Source of the DNA: Methylophilus sp.
GTDB lineage: Bacteria; Pseudomonadota; Gammaproteobacteria; Burkholderiales; Methylophilaceae
Assembly: GCA_030696695.1 (NCBI GenBank)
Contig: JAUYRP010000012.1
Span: 1-64,000, forward strand
Length of the DNA stretch: 64,000 bases
Reading direction: 5' to 3'
The translations under genes were made by a program, and so were the position numbers. Shown here piece after piece: positions 29,383-37,857 of this stretch. The stretch's first letter is position 1; each line of letters begins with the position of its first letter. Below the pieces are notes generated by a model. The model was not told the DNA's origin. It searched no databases and saw nothing but the letters and a program-made list of their open reading frames with translations.

Positions 29383-29409
29383 ACCAAAGTATTACGTGTA
29401 CACTTTGGT
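29383..29409. promoter_or_regulatory. 27-bp dyad upstream of the VIT1-family gene
   Basis: Perfect arms ACCAAAGT and ACTTTGGT flank an 11-bp centre (ATTACGTGTAC), ending 42 bp before the VIT1 start codon. Size and place suit a metalloregulator or other dimeric regulator. No match to a known box is claimed. Confidence 0.5.
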
Positions 29410-29451
29410 ATCGCTTACGTTTGTATCATGTCATGGTGTTAGGGAGTAAAT

Positions 29452-30144
29452 ATGCGCCATTTTGAATTCCATAAATCACATCGCATTGGCTGGCTACGTG
29501 CGGCTGTGCTCGGTGCGAATGATGGCATAGTATCGACCGCCAGTTTGATCATTGGCGTGGCGGCTGCACAGGCAAGTCATGCCAGTATTTTACTGACGGG
29601 ACTAGCGGGATTAGTGGCAGGTGCGATGTCGATGGCGGCAGGCGAATATGTATCGGTGAGTTCGCAAGCCGATACTGAAGCTGCGGATTTAGCCAAAGAA
29701 AAAGCAGAACTAGCACACGAGCCAGAAAGCGAGCTCAAGGAGTTGACGGGCATTTATATGGCGCGCGGTTTACATGCGGATTTAGCGCTGCAAGTGGCAT
29801 CTGCTTTAACTGCACACGATGCGCTAGGTGCGCACGCGCGCGATGAACTTGGCATATCCGAGATAGTATCGGCCAAACCCTTACTCGCAGCATTTGCTTC
29901 TGCAGGTACATTTGCAATTGGCGCTGCATTACCCTTGCTTGCAGCCGTTTTGTCACCACAACCATTCGTTGTAACGGTTGTGGCTGTGCTGTCCCTATTA
30001 TTTTTGGCATTATTGGGAGGCTTGGCAGCTAAAGCAGGCGGTGCCAGCTTAATAAAAGGCGCTATCAGAGTAGCTTTTTGGGGCGCGCTTGCCATGTTGA
30101 TTACCGCATTGGTCGGCAAGCTGTTTGGTGTGGCTGTGGCCTAG
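29452..30144 (+). CDS. VIT1/CCC1 family iron/manganese transporter
   Basis: 230 residues with five hydrophobic segments and a cytoplasmic charged loop (about 75-125) bearing many Glu/Asp and Lys (AADLAKEKAELAHEPESELK). N-terminal HRIGWLRAAVLGANDGIVSTASLIIGVAAA and AGAMSMAAGEYVSVSSQADTE are diagnostic. The family moves Fe2+ or Mn2+ out of the cytosol. Its stop is one base from the stop of the convergent binding-protein gene, with no terminator between them. Confidence 0.93.
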   Translation: MRHFEFHKSHRIGWLRAAVLGANDGIVSTASLIIGVAAAQASHASILLTGLAGLVAGAMSMAAGEYVSVSSQADTEAADLAKEKAELAHEPESELKELTGIYMARGLHADLALQVASALTAHDALGAHARDELGISEIVSAKPLLAAFASAGTFAIGAALPLLAAVLSPQPFVVTVVAVLSLLFLALLGGLAAKAGGASLIKGAIRVAFWGALAMLITALVGKLFGVAVA

Positions 30145-30145
30145 G

Positions 30146-31588
30146 CTACTCTAAGGTGGCTAAGCCGTCCCAGTTTCCATCTGACTTAGGTGAATAATAC
30201 TTAACCGTTTGTCTGTAAGCTGCAAATTGGCCTTCGTACCATAAAGGAATATAAGGCAATTGCTGGTGAATACGCTGCGTCACCGCAGGCCAGTTTTCAT
30301 TTGCCAAAAGTGCATCTACAGTCGCATCATGAAACCTGCCCCGATTAAATCCTTGCGGCGGTATATATTGGCTGCCAAAGGCTTTAAGATAAATTTCAGG
30401 CGTTTTTATGCCCACCCAAGTCAATCCATACAGTTGAAAATGGCCTTGTTTGACGTCCTCAAAAAACGTCCCCCAGTCTAAACTGCGAATGTCCAAGTCA
30501 ATACCTGCTGGTGCCATTTGCGCCTGCAAAATAGTAGCGAATCGCACACGCTGTGCATCTGTAGACGTTTTATATACCAACTTCAGCGGCAATTGAATGC
30601 CAGCTTGCTCAAGTAATTGTTTGGCCAACTGCGGGCGATATGCATACGCTGGTAATCCAGCGTTACCTGCATAGTGTTCTGGCGGCAAAATAGCGCCAGC
30701 TAAACGGGTGTTATCTACCATGACTTGTTGAATAATGGCTTGTCTGTCTATGGCATGCGCAATCGCTTTTCTCACGTTCAAATTGCTTAACACAGGGTCT
30801 TGCATATTTAAACCAAGATACGAGAAATTGGTGCCTTGATTGGTCTTTACTGTGATATCAGGGTTTGTTTGTAGATACTTGACCAGCTCAGGCGGCAAAT
30901 CTCCTTGTAGCAAATCCACCTCACCTCGCACCAGTTTCAGCACGCGCACTGTCGGGTCTTTCACTTCTGTTAACGTAATTTGCTGGCCATCTCTCACACG
31001 CGCCAAGGTCAATGCACTTGGCCAGCGCACAAACTTAACCGGTCCACTGCCAATGGGTGCATGTGAAAAGTCATGGCCCTGCGCAAGCCGTGATTTCGGC
31101 AATATGCCTATGATGAGTTTTTCTACAAAATGCTTATCTTCTTTTGATAAAAAGAAACTCACTGTTTGATTATTTTGCACCTCAATACGAGCAATATGCG
31201 CAAATTCAGCACGATGTGGGGCATCCCGCAATGCCAATAAACTCTCGTAAGTCGCTTTAACATCATGCGCGGTGAGCGTTTGCCCATCGTGGAAAATCGC
31301 CTGTTGTTTGAGGGTAAATTGATAATGTTGTGGTGACACCATTTGCCAATCGGCCAAACTCGGTATCACTTGATAGCTGGCATCAAATTCAACCAGCCGT
31401 TGATATAGCAAGCGATTCACTCGTTCTGACGCAGCATCTGTAGCATAACGCGGGTCTAGGTTAAGTGGCGCTTGCGCAATCGCCATACGGATAACGGGAG
31501 TAGATGATTGCTTGGGGGATGGCGAACAACCTAAGATTAGGCTTAAACCAGCAATTAAAAAAAATGGCGACAATCTCATTGCCACCAT
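30146..31588 (-). CDS. Oligopeptide-binding lipoprotein (SBP family 5)
   Basis: 480 residues. A lipobox (LILGC, Cys at residue 21, or 18 from the second ATG) makes it a lipid-anchored periplasmic binding protein. Family 5 marks are LNLDPRYATDAASERVNRLLYQ, HYQFTLKQQAIFHDGQTLTAHDV and NLNVRKAIAHAIDRQAI. It would capture peptides or similar solutes for a Dpp/Opp-type importer; its permeases are probably the genes at 27056-28761. Two in-frame ATGs (31588, 31579) are possible. Slightly shorter than typical OppA/DppA. Confidence 0.9.
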   Translation of the reverse strand: MVAMRLSPFFLIAGLSLILGCSPSPKQSSTPVIRMAIAQAPLNLDPRYATDAASERVNRLLYQRLVEFDASYQVIPSLADWQMVSPQHYQFTLKQQAIFHDGQTLTAHDVKATYESLLALRDAPHRAEFAHIARIEVQNNQTVSFFLSKEDKHFVEKLIIGILPKSRLAQGHDFSHAPIGSGPVKFVRWPSALTLARVRDGQQITLTEVKDPTVRVLKLVRGEVDLLQGDLPPELVKYLQTNPDITVKTNQGTNFSYLGLNMQDPVLSNLNVRKAIAHAIDRQAIIQQVMVDNTRLAGAILPPEHYAGNAGLPAYAYRPQLAKQLLEQAGIQLPLKLVYKTSTDAQRVRFATILQAQMAPAGIDLDIRSLDWGTFFEDVKQGHFQLYGLTWVGIKTPEIYLKAFGSQYIPPQGFNRGRFHDATVDALLANENWPAVTQRIHQQLPYIPLWYEGQFAAYRQTVKYYSPKSDGNWDGLATLE

Positions 31589-31650
31589 TTTACTTGATAT
31601 TAAGAAGACTAAGGTTAAGGCAAGCTTAATAAGCCGATGATCGCAATGCG

Positions 31651-32310
31651 CTATAAAAAATCATGCAATGGTATCTCCATCTGTTTCGCCAATTCGTCCG
31701 ATGATTTAATGGCTTGCGACAGTAATTGGTCTGCTTTCACTGGCCCTTTTATCTCACAAATAGCCACATAGGCAAAGTTAACCACCTGGCGCATGACACT
31801 CAGCTCATAACTGACAGGGAGTTTATTAGACTTTTTATCTAGCCAATCACGCAGAAATGCTTTTCTCAACTCATCTAAACGTAAACTTGGAAACTGATTC
31901 AATATATAAATGCGTACCGTGAGTGCATCTTTGTCTACTAAAGATTTCAACAAGTTGTCTAAAAAATGGACAAATACAATAGTGGTGTCATCACATATTT
32001 TTTCTGCAGGGGTTAACTGGATTAGTTGGTCCTGGTCAATATCAAACGGGTCTGGCAATAGATCACGCTCAGGCGTATCCAGTGCTTTAAAAATTGAGCT
32101 CAGTATTGTGGTGCGTTGTGCCCTGAGCGCTTTGTCTTGACAGCACTCTGATAAGAATTCAGTAAAGGCAAATTTAGGTTTGTCAGAATATTTGATCTGC
32201 CAAAGATGTATTGCCTCTAACAAAGCTGCATCGTCAAAATACGGTCGCATCCCAGTATAAATCGCTCTGCGTCTTAGTTTTAAATCCATGATAATGTTAA
32301 GTCCATCCAT
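31651..32310 (-). CDS. Conserved-looking protein of unknown function
   Basis: 219 residues, soluble, largely alpha-helical by composition, no signal peptide, no cysteine-metal motif. The N-terminal third resembles a short helical domain: MRPYFDDAALLEAIHLWQ and FTEFLSECC. I do not recognise a family. Two starts are possible, 32310 and 32289 (MDLKLRRR). It sits 46 bp after amtB and 62 bp before the binding-protein gene, in the same direction, so it may be transcribed with amtB. Confidence 0.7.
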   Translation of the reverse strand: MDGLNIIMDLKLRRRAIYTGMRPYFDDAALLEAIHLWQIKYSDKPKFAFTEFLSECCQDKALRAQRTTILSSIFKALDTPERDLLPDPFDIDQDQLIQLTPAEKICDDTTIVFVHFLDNLLKSLVDKDALTVRIYILNQFPSLRLDELRKAFLRDWLDKKSNKLPVSYELSVMRQVVNFAYVAICEIKGPVKADQLLSQAIKSSDELAKQMEIPLHDFL

Positions 32311-32356
32311 CGTTTATTTTTCGTCTCACCCGTCTATCAAGTGGTGAGGTGCACCG

Positions 32357-33667
32357 TTACAATTTTTCAAGCGATTTCAAATTATCGGAAGAGTAAGCAG
32401 AGTCATGGCTAAATTCTGGATAACCAATTTCGCCATGCTCGGTAATATCTAAACCACGTTGCTCATGCATGGCACTCACACGCAAACCAGTAGTTTTTGA
32501 GATGAGCCAGTACAGCGTAAAAGCGGTGACAAATACCCATAAAAATGCGGCGCTGATACCGATTAACTGCACAATCACTTGATGTGGGTTATACATATTG
32601 CCTATTAGAAACAAACCTGCCGCTAGCGTGCCCCATGCTCCGCAAATGCCATGCACAGACACGGCACCCACAACATCGTCTAAACGCAGACGCTCTAGCA
32701 ACATCACACCTAGGACTGAAATCGCTCCACCAATCGCACCTGTCAGCACCGCATAGGGCAATTCCATACTGGCGCATCCCGCCGTGATTGAAACTAAGCC
32801 TGCGATACTGCCATTGACTGCATTGGCCATCAGCGCAGGTTTACGTAACATATAGCTTAAAAACAGTGCGCCTACTGCGCCTGCTGCACCTGCCATGTGC
32901 GTGTTGAGTAAGATATGCCCAAGATTTGTGCCTGCCGCCAAGGTACTTCCGCCGTTAAAACCAAACCAGCCAAACCACAATAAAAAGCCACCTATCGTCA
33001 CATAACCCAAATTATGGCCTGGTAAATCACGTACTTCGCCATTGGCACCAAAGCGCCCTAACCTTGGGCCTAACAGCATAATGGCTGCTAACGCGCACCA
33101 TCCACCTACAGAATGCACCACTGTTGAACCAGCAAAATCAATAAACCCCATTTGCTTTAACCAGCCATGATCGTTCCATGCCCAGCCGCCATAAATGGGA
33201 TAAATAATGGCGGTGATACCACAAGTACCAATCAAGTACGCGACATAATTGGTGCGTTCTGCCATTGCTCCGCTCACAATCGTAGCGGCAGTTGCAGCAA
33301 ACATTATCTGAAAAAACAATAGGTTAAAGTCCCAGTCGGGCGCTTTCGCCAATCCAAACAAGTCAGTACCTATCCAACCCGTGGGGCTATTACCAAACAT
33401 TAAGCCATACCCTAATAACCAAAACAGCAATGAACCCACACAGATATCCATGTAGTTTTTCATCATCACATTCACTGCATTTTTGGATCTAGACATCCCA
33501 GATTCCAACAAAGCAAAACCAGGCTGCATCAAAAAGACCATGGCACCCGCAATCAACACCCAAAGACTGTGAATCACTTTTTCATCCAGCGTGTCTGCCA
33601 TGCCGATCACTGGAAACATCACACCAAATCCACACAACACGATTGCTAATTTTTTAGATACACGCAT
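32357..33667 (-). CDS. amtB: Ammonium transporter
   Basis: 436 residues: a signal-peptide-like N-terminus (ending GMADT) then eleven membrane helices. Amt motifs are present: GFALLESGMSRSKNAVNVMMKN, TGWIGTDLFG, DFAGSTVVHSVGGWCAL with the twin-His pore region, and the second His in DDVVGAVSVHGICGAWGTLA. The gene normally pairs with glnK; none is adjacent. A 12-bp palindrome lies 26 bp upstream. Confidence 0.95.
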   Translation of the reverse strand: MRVSKKLAIVLCGFGVMFPVIGMADTLDEKVIHSLWVLIAGAMVFLMQPGFALLESGMSRSKNAVNVMMKNYMDICVGSLLFWLLGYGLMFGNSPTGWIGTDLFGLAKAPDWDFNLLFFQIMFAATAATIVSGAMAERTNYVAYLIGTCGITAIIYPIYGGWAWNDHGWLKQMGFIDFAGSTVVHSVGGWCALAAIMLLGPRLGRFGANGEVRDLPGHNLGYVTIGGFLLWFGWFGFNGGSTLAAGTNLGHILLNTHMAGAAGAVGALFLSYMLRKPALMANAVNGSIAGLVSITAGCASMELPYAVLTGAIGGAISVLGVMLLERLRLDDVVGAVSVHGICGAWGTLAAGLFLIGNMYNPHQVIVQLIGISAAFLWVFVTAFTLYWLISKTTGLRVSAMHEQRGLDITEHGEIGYPEFSHDSAYSSDNLKSLEKL

Positions 33668-33692
33668 ATTAAGATTCTCAATACCCTAGTGA

Positions 33693-33704
33693 ATGTTTAA
33701 ACAT
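33693..33704. repeat. 12-bp perfect palindrome upstream of amtB
   Basis: ATGTTTAAACAT, 26 bp before the amtB start codon and about 100 bp before doxX. It could be an operator. A single AT-rich palindrome of this length may also be chance. Confidence 0.35.
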
Positions 33705-33804
33705 CAGACTGTAATAGCAATTAGCGCGCCAACATATGACAAACCTAGATTGTTGACGTATGATGGATTTCGCAATTCTCTACAATTACTTGGGAGTCAA
33801 AAAA

Positions 33805-34173
33805 ATGAATGGAATACTTCAATTATTGGGCAGAATAATGTTAGCGTTGATTTTTGTAATCGCAGGCGTTGGTAAATTAACGGACCCTGCAGGCACCGCA
33901 GGCTATATGCAAGCCATGGGCGTACCCACTCTGTTGCTTTGGCCTACCATTGCATTGGAGCTATTAGGGGGACTAGCAGTAGCCGTTGGCTTTAAAGTGC
34001 GTTATGCCGCACTGGCGTTGGCTGGCTTTTCAGTGCTGACCGCCATTATCTTCCATAGCAATTTTGCAGAGCAAATGCAGTCTATTCTGTTCTTGAAAAA
34101 TATCGCGATGGCAGGTGGTTTACTGTTACTGGCCGTGGGTGGAAAAACTGCTTACAGTGTGGATAAAAGTTAA
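33805..34173 (+). CDS. DoxX family membrane protein
   Basis: 122 residues from the ATG at 33805, which has a GGGAG about 8 bases upstream; 15 further codons upstream lack such support. Four membrane helices. The start MNGILQLLGRIMLALIFVIAG, then GKLTDPAGTAGYMQAMGVP and GGLAVAVGFKVRYAALAL, is the DoxX pattern. The members are linked to redox stress or thiosulfate/terminal oxidase modules, but the activity is unproven. It ends before a shared terminator with rlmD. Confidence 0.9.
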   Translation: MNGILQLLGRIMLALIFVIAGVGKLTDPAGTAGYMQAMGVPTLLLWPTIALELLGGLAVAVGFKVRYAALALAGFSVLTAIIFHSNFAEQMQSILFLKNIAMAGGLLLLAVGGKTAYSVDKS

Positions 34174-34212
34174 GCCACTAAAATTCAGCAAGTAATCACT
34201 AAATGAATCCAC

Positions 34213-34244
34213 AAAAAAGGCGATGCAAATGCTCCACCTTTTTT
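34213..34244. terminator. Bidirectional terminator between doxX and rlmD
   Basis: AAAAAAGG pairs with CCTTTTTT; inside it a short GCA/TGC mini-stem forms the apex. The stem is imperfect in the middle, but A- and T-runs serve both convergent genes. Confidence 0.65.
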
Positions 34245-34253
34245 AATATCAGA

Positions 34254-35615
34254 CTAATTCAGAGTAAATAACGCGATCGACTCAACATGGGCAGTATGCG
34301 GGAACATATTGATAACACCTGCCGCTGCTAAGGTATAGCCTTTATCGTTTACCAGCACACCTGCATCACGCGCTAAAGTGGCAGGGTTACACGACACATA
34401 GACAATACGCTGTGGTGCCGTCTCTGGCGTAATCGCTTTCACCAATTCAAATGCCCCATCACGTGGCGGATCGACTAACCATTTATCAAAGTGACCCAAC
34501 TCAGCCAAGCTAGACTCTGTCATCTTAAACAAGTCGGCCACCCCAAATTTGACCTGTTTGATGTGATTGAGTTGAGCACTTTCATTGGCACGCTCCACCA
34601 AGTTTGATAGCCCTTCTAAACCCAATACAGCTGCACCACTGCGTGCAATTGGCAAGGTAAAGTTACCGATACCACAAAAGAAATCTGCAATGGTTTCACT
34701 TGATTGCGGCTGAAGTAGTTGCATGGCCCGACGTATCATGACCTGATTAATCTGCGGATTCACCTGGGTGAATTCATTTGGTTTAAATGGATAGCTTAAA
34801 TCAAACTCTGGCAAACTGTACTGTAGCTGCGCAGCTTGCAGGGGGTAAAACGGCAGAATAGTGTCGGGGCCTTTGGTTTGCGTCCAAATTTGCACTTGAT
34901 GCAAATCTGCAAACGTTTTTAATAGGGTCTCATCTTCACTGGTTAACCCACCCATAATGCGAAAAATCAACACAATCACAGGGATGTCTGTAACCGCCTC
35001 GCCCACTGCTAATTCAATTTGCGGAATCTTGTCACGCAAGCTTAATTGCACAATCATGTCTTGTAGCGGTTGGATCAATGCCGACACCTCTGGCACCAAC
35101 ACTTCGCAACTATTCATGTCCGAGACAAAGCGTGTAGCTTTCTCATTAAAACCAACCAGCACACGCTGTTTTTTCTCTACATATTTCACACTCAAACGTG
35201 CTTTATGTCGATAGCCCCAAGTAGGTCCATACAACGGCGGCAACATATTCACAGGCTGCACTTTGCCTATATGCTTAAAGTCATTTTCCAATAAACGCTG
35301 CTTGGCTGCTACCTGTGCAGCAAAATCTAGATGCTGCAATTTGCAGCCACCACAAATACCAAAATGCGGACACTTTGGCGTCACACGTTGATTTGAGGGT
35401 TTTAATACCTGCACCACGTTGGCCACTTCATAGGTAGATTTCACATGGTGAGATTGATAGCGCACTCGCTCATTAGGCAGTGCGCCATCGATAAAAATAG
35501 TTTTGCCTTCTACGTGCGCTACACCGCGTCCCTCTTGGTCTAGAGACTCAATCAAGGCTTCGGTAATTGGGTTAAGGGCGGATTCTTTGCGGGACTGGTT
35601 ACGATTTCTTCTCAT
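34254..35615 (-). CDS. rlmD: 23S rRNA (uracil-1939-C5)-methyltransferase
   Basis: 453 residues. An N-terminal TRAM domain (about 12-75) is followed by the [4Fe-4S] ligands [13 protein letters not shown]. The SAM-binding and catalytic parts are [23 protein letters not shown] and [11 protein letters not shown], whose Cys attacks uracil C6. The fold, domain order and length match RlmD (RumA). Divergent from the small secreted gene across 64 bp. Confidence 0.95.
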   Translation of the reverse strand: MRRNRNQSRKESALNPITEALIESLDQEGRGVAHVEGKTIFIDGALPNERVRYQSHHVKSTYEVANVVQVLKPSNQRVTPKCPHFGICGGCKLQHLDFAAQVAAKQRLLENDFKHIGKVQPVNMLPPLYGPTWGYRHKARLSVKYVEKKQRVLVGFNEKATRFVSDMNSCEVLVPEVSALIQPLQDMIVQLSLRDKIPQIELAVGEAVTDIPVIVLIFRIMGGLTSEDETLLKTFADLHQVQIWTQTKGPDTILPFYPLQAAQLQYSLPEFDLSYPFKPNEFTQVNPQINQVMIRRAMQLLQPQSSETIADFFCGIGNFTLPIARSGAAVLGLEGLSNLVERANESAQLNHIKQVKFGVADLFKMTESSLAELGHFDKWLVDPPRDGAFELVKAITPETAPQRIVYVSCNPATLARDAGVLVNDKGYTLAAAGVINMFPHTAHVESIALFTLN

Positions 35616-35679
35616 AGCCAGTATTTTAGCTGATGCAGGCGTAGAATAATCAATTCACATTGATGAAAAGGTACTCGCC

Positions 35680-36147
35680 ATGAAAAACCTTAACACTTTA
35701 TTCTCAAGCCTAATGGGGTCTATGTTGCTGTGTGTCAGCTTGTACGGTTTTGCCGATGCGCCATCGATAAAAATGTCGGATCAAGGCATTAGCTACATGA
35801 CAGGTGGTATTAGTGCAGACGAAGTAGAAGTCATGCGTCAACACATACAACAGTTTAATCTACGTGTCATTTTTTCTGAGGGCAAAAGCGGACGCTCAGT
35901 CACAGATGTGAATGTAAGTATGTATGATAAGCGCAATACGCTGATATTTGACGTGATGGGTGCGCAACCGCAGTTATTAGTGAACTTACCTACGGGTACT
36001 TATAAGGTTGTGGCTGACTACAATGGCGTTAAGCAAAGTCACTCTTTCTCCATCACCACAGACAAACCTAAGAAAATTATTTTGAATTGGAAAAACACCA
36101 CAGAGGAAGACCAAATTGACGAAGCTGACATGGACGCATCAGACTGA
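35680..36147 (+). CDS. Exported protein with a carboxypeptidase-regulatory-like fold
   Basis: 155 residues, signal peptide about 1-26 (ending GFADA). The body has two beta-rich stretches (FNLRVIFSEGKSGRSVTDVNV, then LLVNLPTGTYKVVADYNGV with the shape of CarboxypepD-reg/DUF4198 domains) and an acidic tail. No catalytic motif is seen. It may be a small periplasmic binding or structural protein. The operon partner is uncertain, as 148 bp separate it from the PEP-CTERM gene. Confidence 0.75.
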   Translation: MKNLNTLFSSLMGSMLLCVSLYGFADAPSIKMSDQGISYMTGGISADEVEVMRQHIQQFNLRVIFSEGKSGRSVTDVNVSMYDKRNTLIFDVMGAQPQLLVNLPTGTYKVVADYNGVKQSHSFSITTDKPKKIILNWKNTTEEDQIDEADMDASD

Positions 36148-36199
36148 CCCCATTTAACAACCCTATATAATATTTAATTAAATCATATAGTTAACAAAT

Positions 36200-36232
36200 A
36201 ATAGCTCATTTCATTAGTGCGAATGAGCTATT
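36200..36232. repeat. 11-bp perfect inverted repeat with 11-bp spacer
   Basis: AATAGCTCATT and AATGAGCTATT flank TCATTAGTGCG, 52 bp after one secreted gene's stop and 64 bp before the next gene's start. There is no T-run, so it is not a classical terminator. It could be an operator or an mRNA 3'-end stem. Confidence 0.6.
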
Positions 36233-36241
36233 GCGCGGCAT

Positions 36242-36289
36242 CCCCCATATAGGTAATGTTCGTACTTAATTCAAACACGGACTTGGGGG
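36242..36289 (+). promoter_or_regulatory. 5' UTR stem that may hide the ribosome-binding site
   Basis: CCCCCA (36242-36247) can pair with TGGGGG (36284-36289). The G-run ends 6 bases before the ATG of the PEP-CTERM gene and is its only Shine-Dalgarno-like sequence. The loop of 36 nt is long, so the pairing is only a possibility. Confidence 0.35.
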
Positions 36290-36295
36290 CGCATC

Positions 36296-36955
36296 ATGAG
36301 CACACGCGCACGTAAACAATCTAAAACAAAAAAATCAAAATACTTGGTGTTTGCTTTGCTAGGCTTATTGTCGCTGTTTGCATACACCAGTCATTACAAT
36401 GCTATTAACAGTATGGATGCTGACAAAATTGCTGCGCTAAAAGCAAAAAACAAACCTAAGTCTACACACACCCAAGAATTGCACACGCCATTTATCGAGC
36501 GCTGGGAAAAAAACTACGCTGAGGTAGAGCAATATCTAGCTGACAACGGTTTTAGAAAAACAAATTTCTTTTTAGAGGGTGAAATGGTTGCCTCTAATGA
36601 TGTCAATGGCTTATTTGAATTACCCACGGAAGAAACGGGTGCGGGCATTGAAAGATATATACAAGATTTAGATGATGCAACCGTTGCGGGCATTATGCCA
36701 GCGTCTATGTCAGCGCCATCTGCTGGCGGTGGTGGCATGGGCGGTGGTGGTGGCGGACGCGGTGGAAATGGTGGAAGAAATACGCCTTATGTAGCGCCAT
36801 CAGATTTGGACCCTAACAACCCTAACGACACGAACAATCCTAACATACCTGGCGGCAGCGGTGGTGACGGTGACTTGTCTGCTGTCCCTGTACCACCAGC
36901 GATTTGGTTACTGGGGTCAGCACTACTGGGTTTCGTCGGCTTACGTCGCAAGTAG
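36296..36955 (+). CDS. PEP-CTERM/VPxPA-type sorted exported protein
   Basis: 219 residues. A twin-basic N-terminus (ARKQSKTKKSK) precedes a single hydrophobic helix (about 17-33). A soluble central part and a glycine-rich linker (about 142-170) follow. The C-terminus is a tripartite sorting tail: VPVPPAIWLLGS, hydrophobic helix, then LRRK. Such tails are processed by an exosortase, encoded elsewhere. The protein should end on the outer surface or in extracellular matrix. The body is not recognised. It ends 17 bp from the convergent exonuclease gene. Confidence 0.8.
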   Translation: MSTRARKQSKTKKSKYLVFALLGLLSLFAYTSHYNAINSMDADKIAALKAKNKPKSTHTQELHTPFIERWEKNYAEVEQYLADNGFRKTNFFLEGEMVASNDVNGLFELPTEETGAGIERYIQDLDDATVAGIMPASMSAPSAGGGGMGGGGGGRGGNGGRNTPYVAPSDLDPNNPNDTNNPNIPGGSGGDGDLSAVPVPPAIWLLGSALLGFVGLRRK

Positions 36956-36972
36956 TGTTGATATTCAGCAGG

Positions 36973-37746
36973 TCAATGTTGCCAAGCTAGTAAAAACTCT
37001 TGCCAATGTTGTCCTGTATAGCTTTGCAGGGTGTCGCGCACCAATTGTATTTCAGCCGCATACTGTGTTGGGCTAAGATGCCCGCGCATCAACTGAAATC
37101 GCAAAAACACTAAATAAGTATTGGCTACATCGGTTTCACAGTAATTACGAATTGCTTCGATTTCACCCGCAACATACGCGCCCCACACTTTGCTACCGTC
37201 CATCCCTAACTTACCAGGAAAACCACATAACTGTGCTATTTCATCCAACGGGGCATTGGCACGTGCGTTAAACATGGCCAACACATCCATTAAATCTAAA
37301 TGCCGCATGTGATAACGGCTAATGTAATTATTCCATTTAAAATCTTTGTCATCCTCACCCAGATCCCAATAGCGTGGTGCCTGCACTTGGTTAATCATGG
37401 CGCGATAATGCAACACAGGCAAATCGAAACCTCCGCCATTCCATGACACAATTTGTGGGGTGTATTTTTCTATCCCATCAAAAAAACGTTGGATGATTTC
37501 CGCTTCAGTGGCATTGGCATCGCCTAAAGTCCAAACTTTAAAGTGATTGCCTTCGCGAAGCGCACAAGAAATGGCACAGACTTTGTGTTGGTGTAATGGC
37601 AGGAAATCACTACCATTGTGTTGTCTGCGTTGATGAAAGGCTATATTTGCAACCTCTTCTGCGCTGGTTTCGGCAGGAAGTTGATATAAATTACGTAGGC
37701 CATCGGTATCTGGAATGGTCTCAATATCAAAAATTAAAGTAGGCAT
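36973..37746 (-). CDS. 3'-5' exonuclease, PolB-type DnaQ-like fold
   Basis: 257 residues from the ATG at 37746; the in-frame ATG at 37752 is also possible. The exonuclease motifs are visible: exo I LIFDIETIPD, exo II VSWNGGGFDLPVLHYR, a HLDLMDVL segment and the exo III-type NYCETDVANTYLVFLRF. This matches the predicted DNA polymerase B-like exonuclease family (PF10108). The substrate is unknown; a DNA repair or processing role is likely. Confidence 0.9.
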   Translation of the reverse strand: MPTLIFDIETIPDTDGLRNLYQLPAETSAEEVANIAFHQRRQHNGSDFLPLHQHKVCAISCALREGNHFKVWTLGDANATEAEIIQRFFDGIEKYTPQIVSWNGGGFDLPVLHYRAMINQVQAPRYWDLGEDDKDFKWNNYISRYHMRHLDLMDVLAMFNARANAPLDEIAQLCGFPGKLGMDGSKVWGAYVAGEIEAIRNYCETDVANTYLVFLRFQLMRGHLSPTQYAAEIQLVRDTLQSYTGQHWQEFLLAWQH

Positions 37747-37857
37747 GATCATGCCGTAAGCTTACACCAAAAAGTGTTGGCGGGCTTACAGCAACTGGCT
37801 TAGTCGTGCTGAGAATTTAGATGGAACTTCATCCACCTTAGGAAAATGATCCAAACC

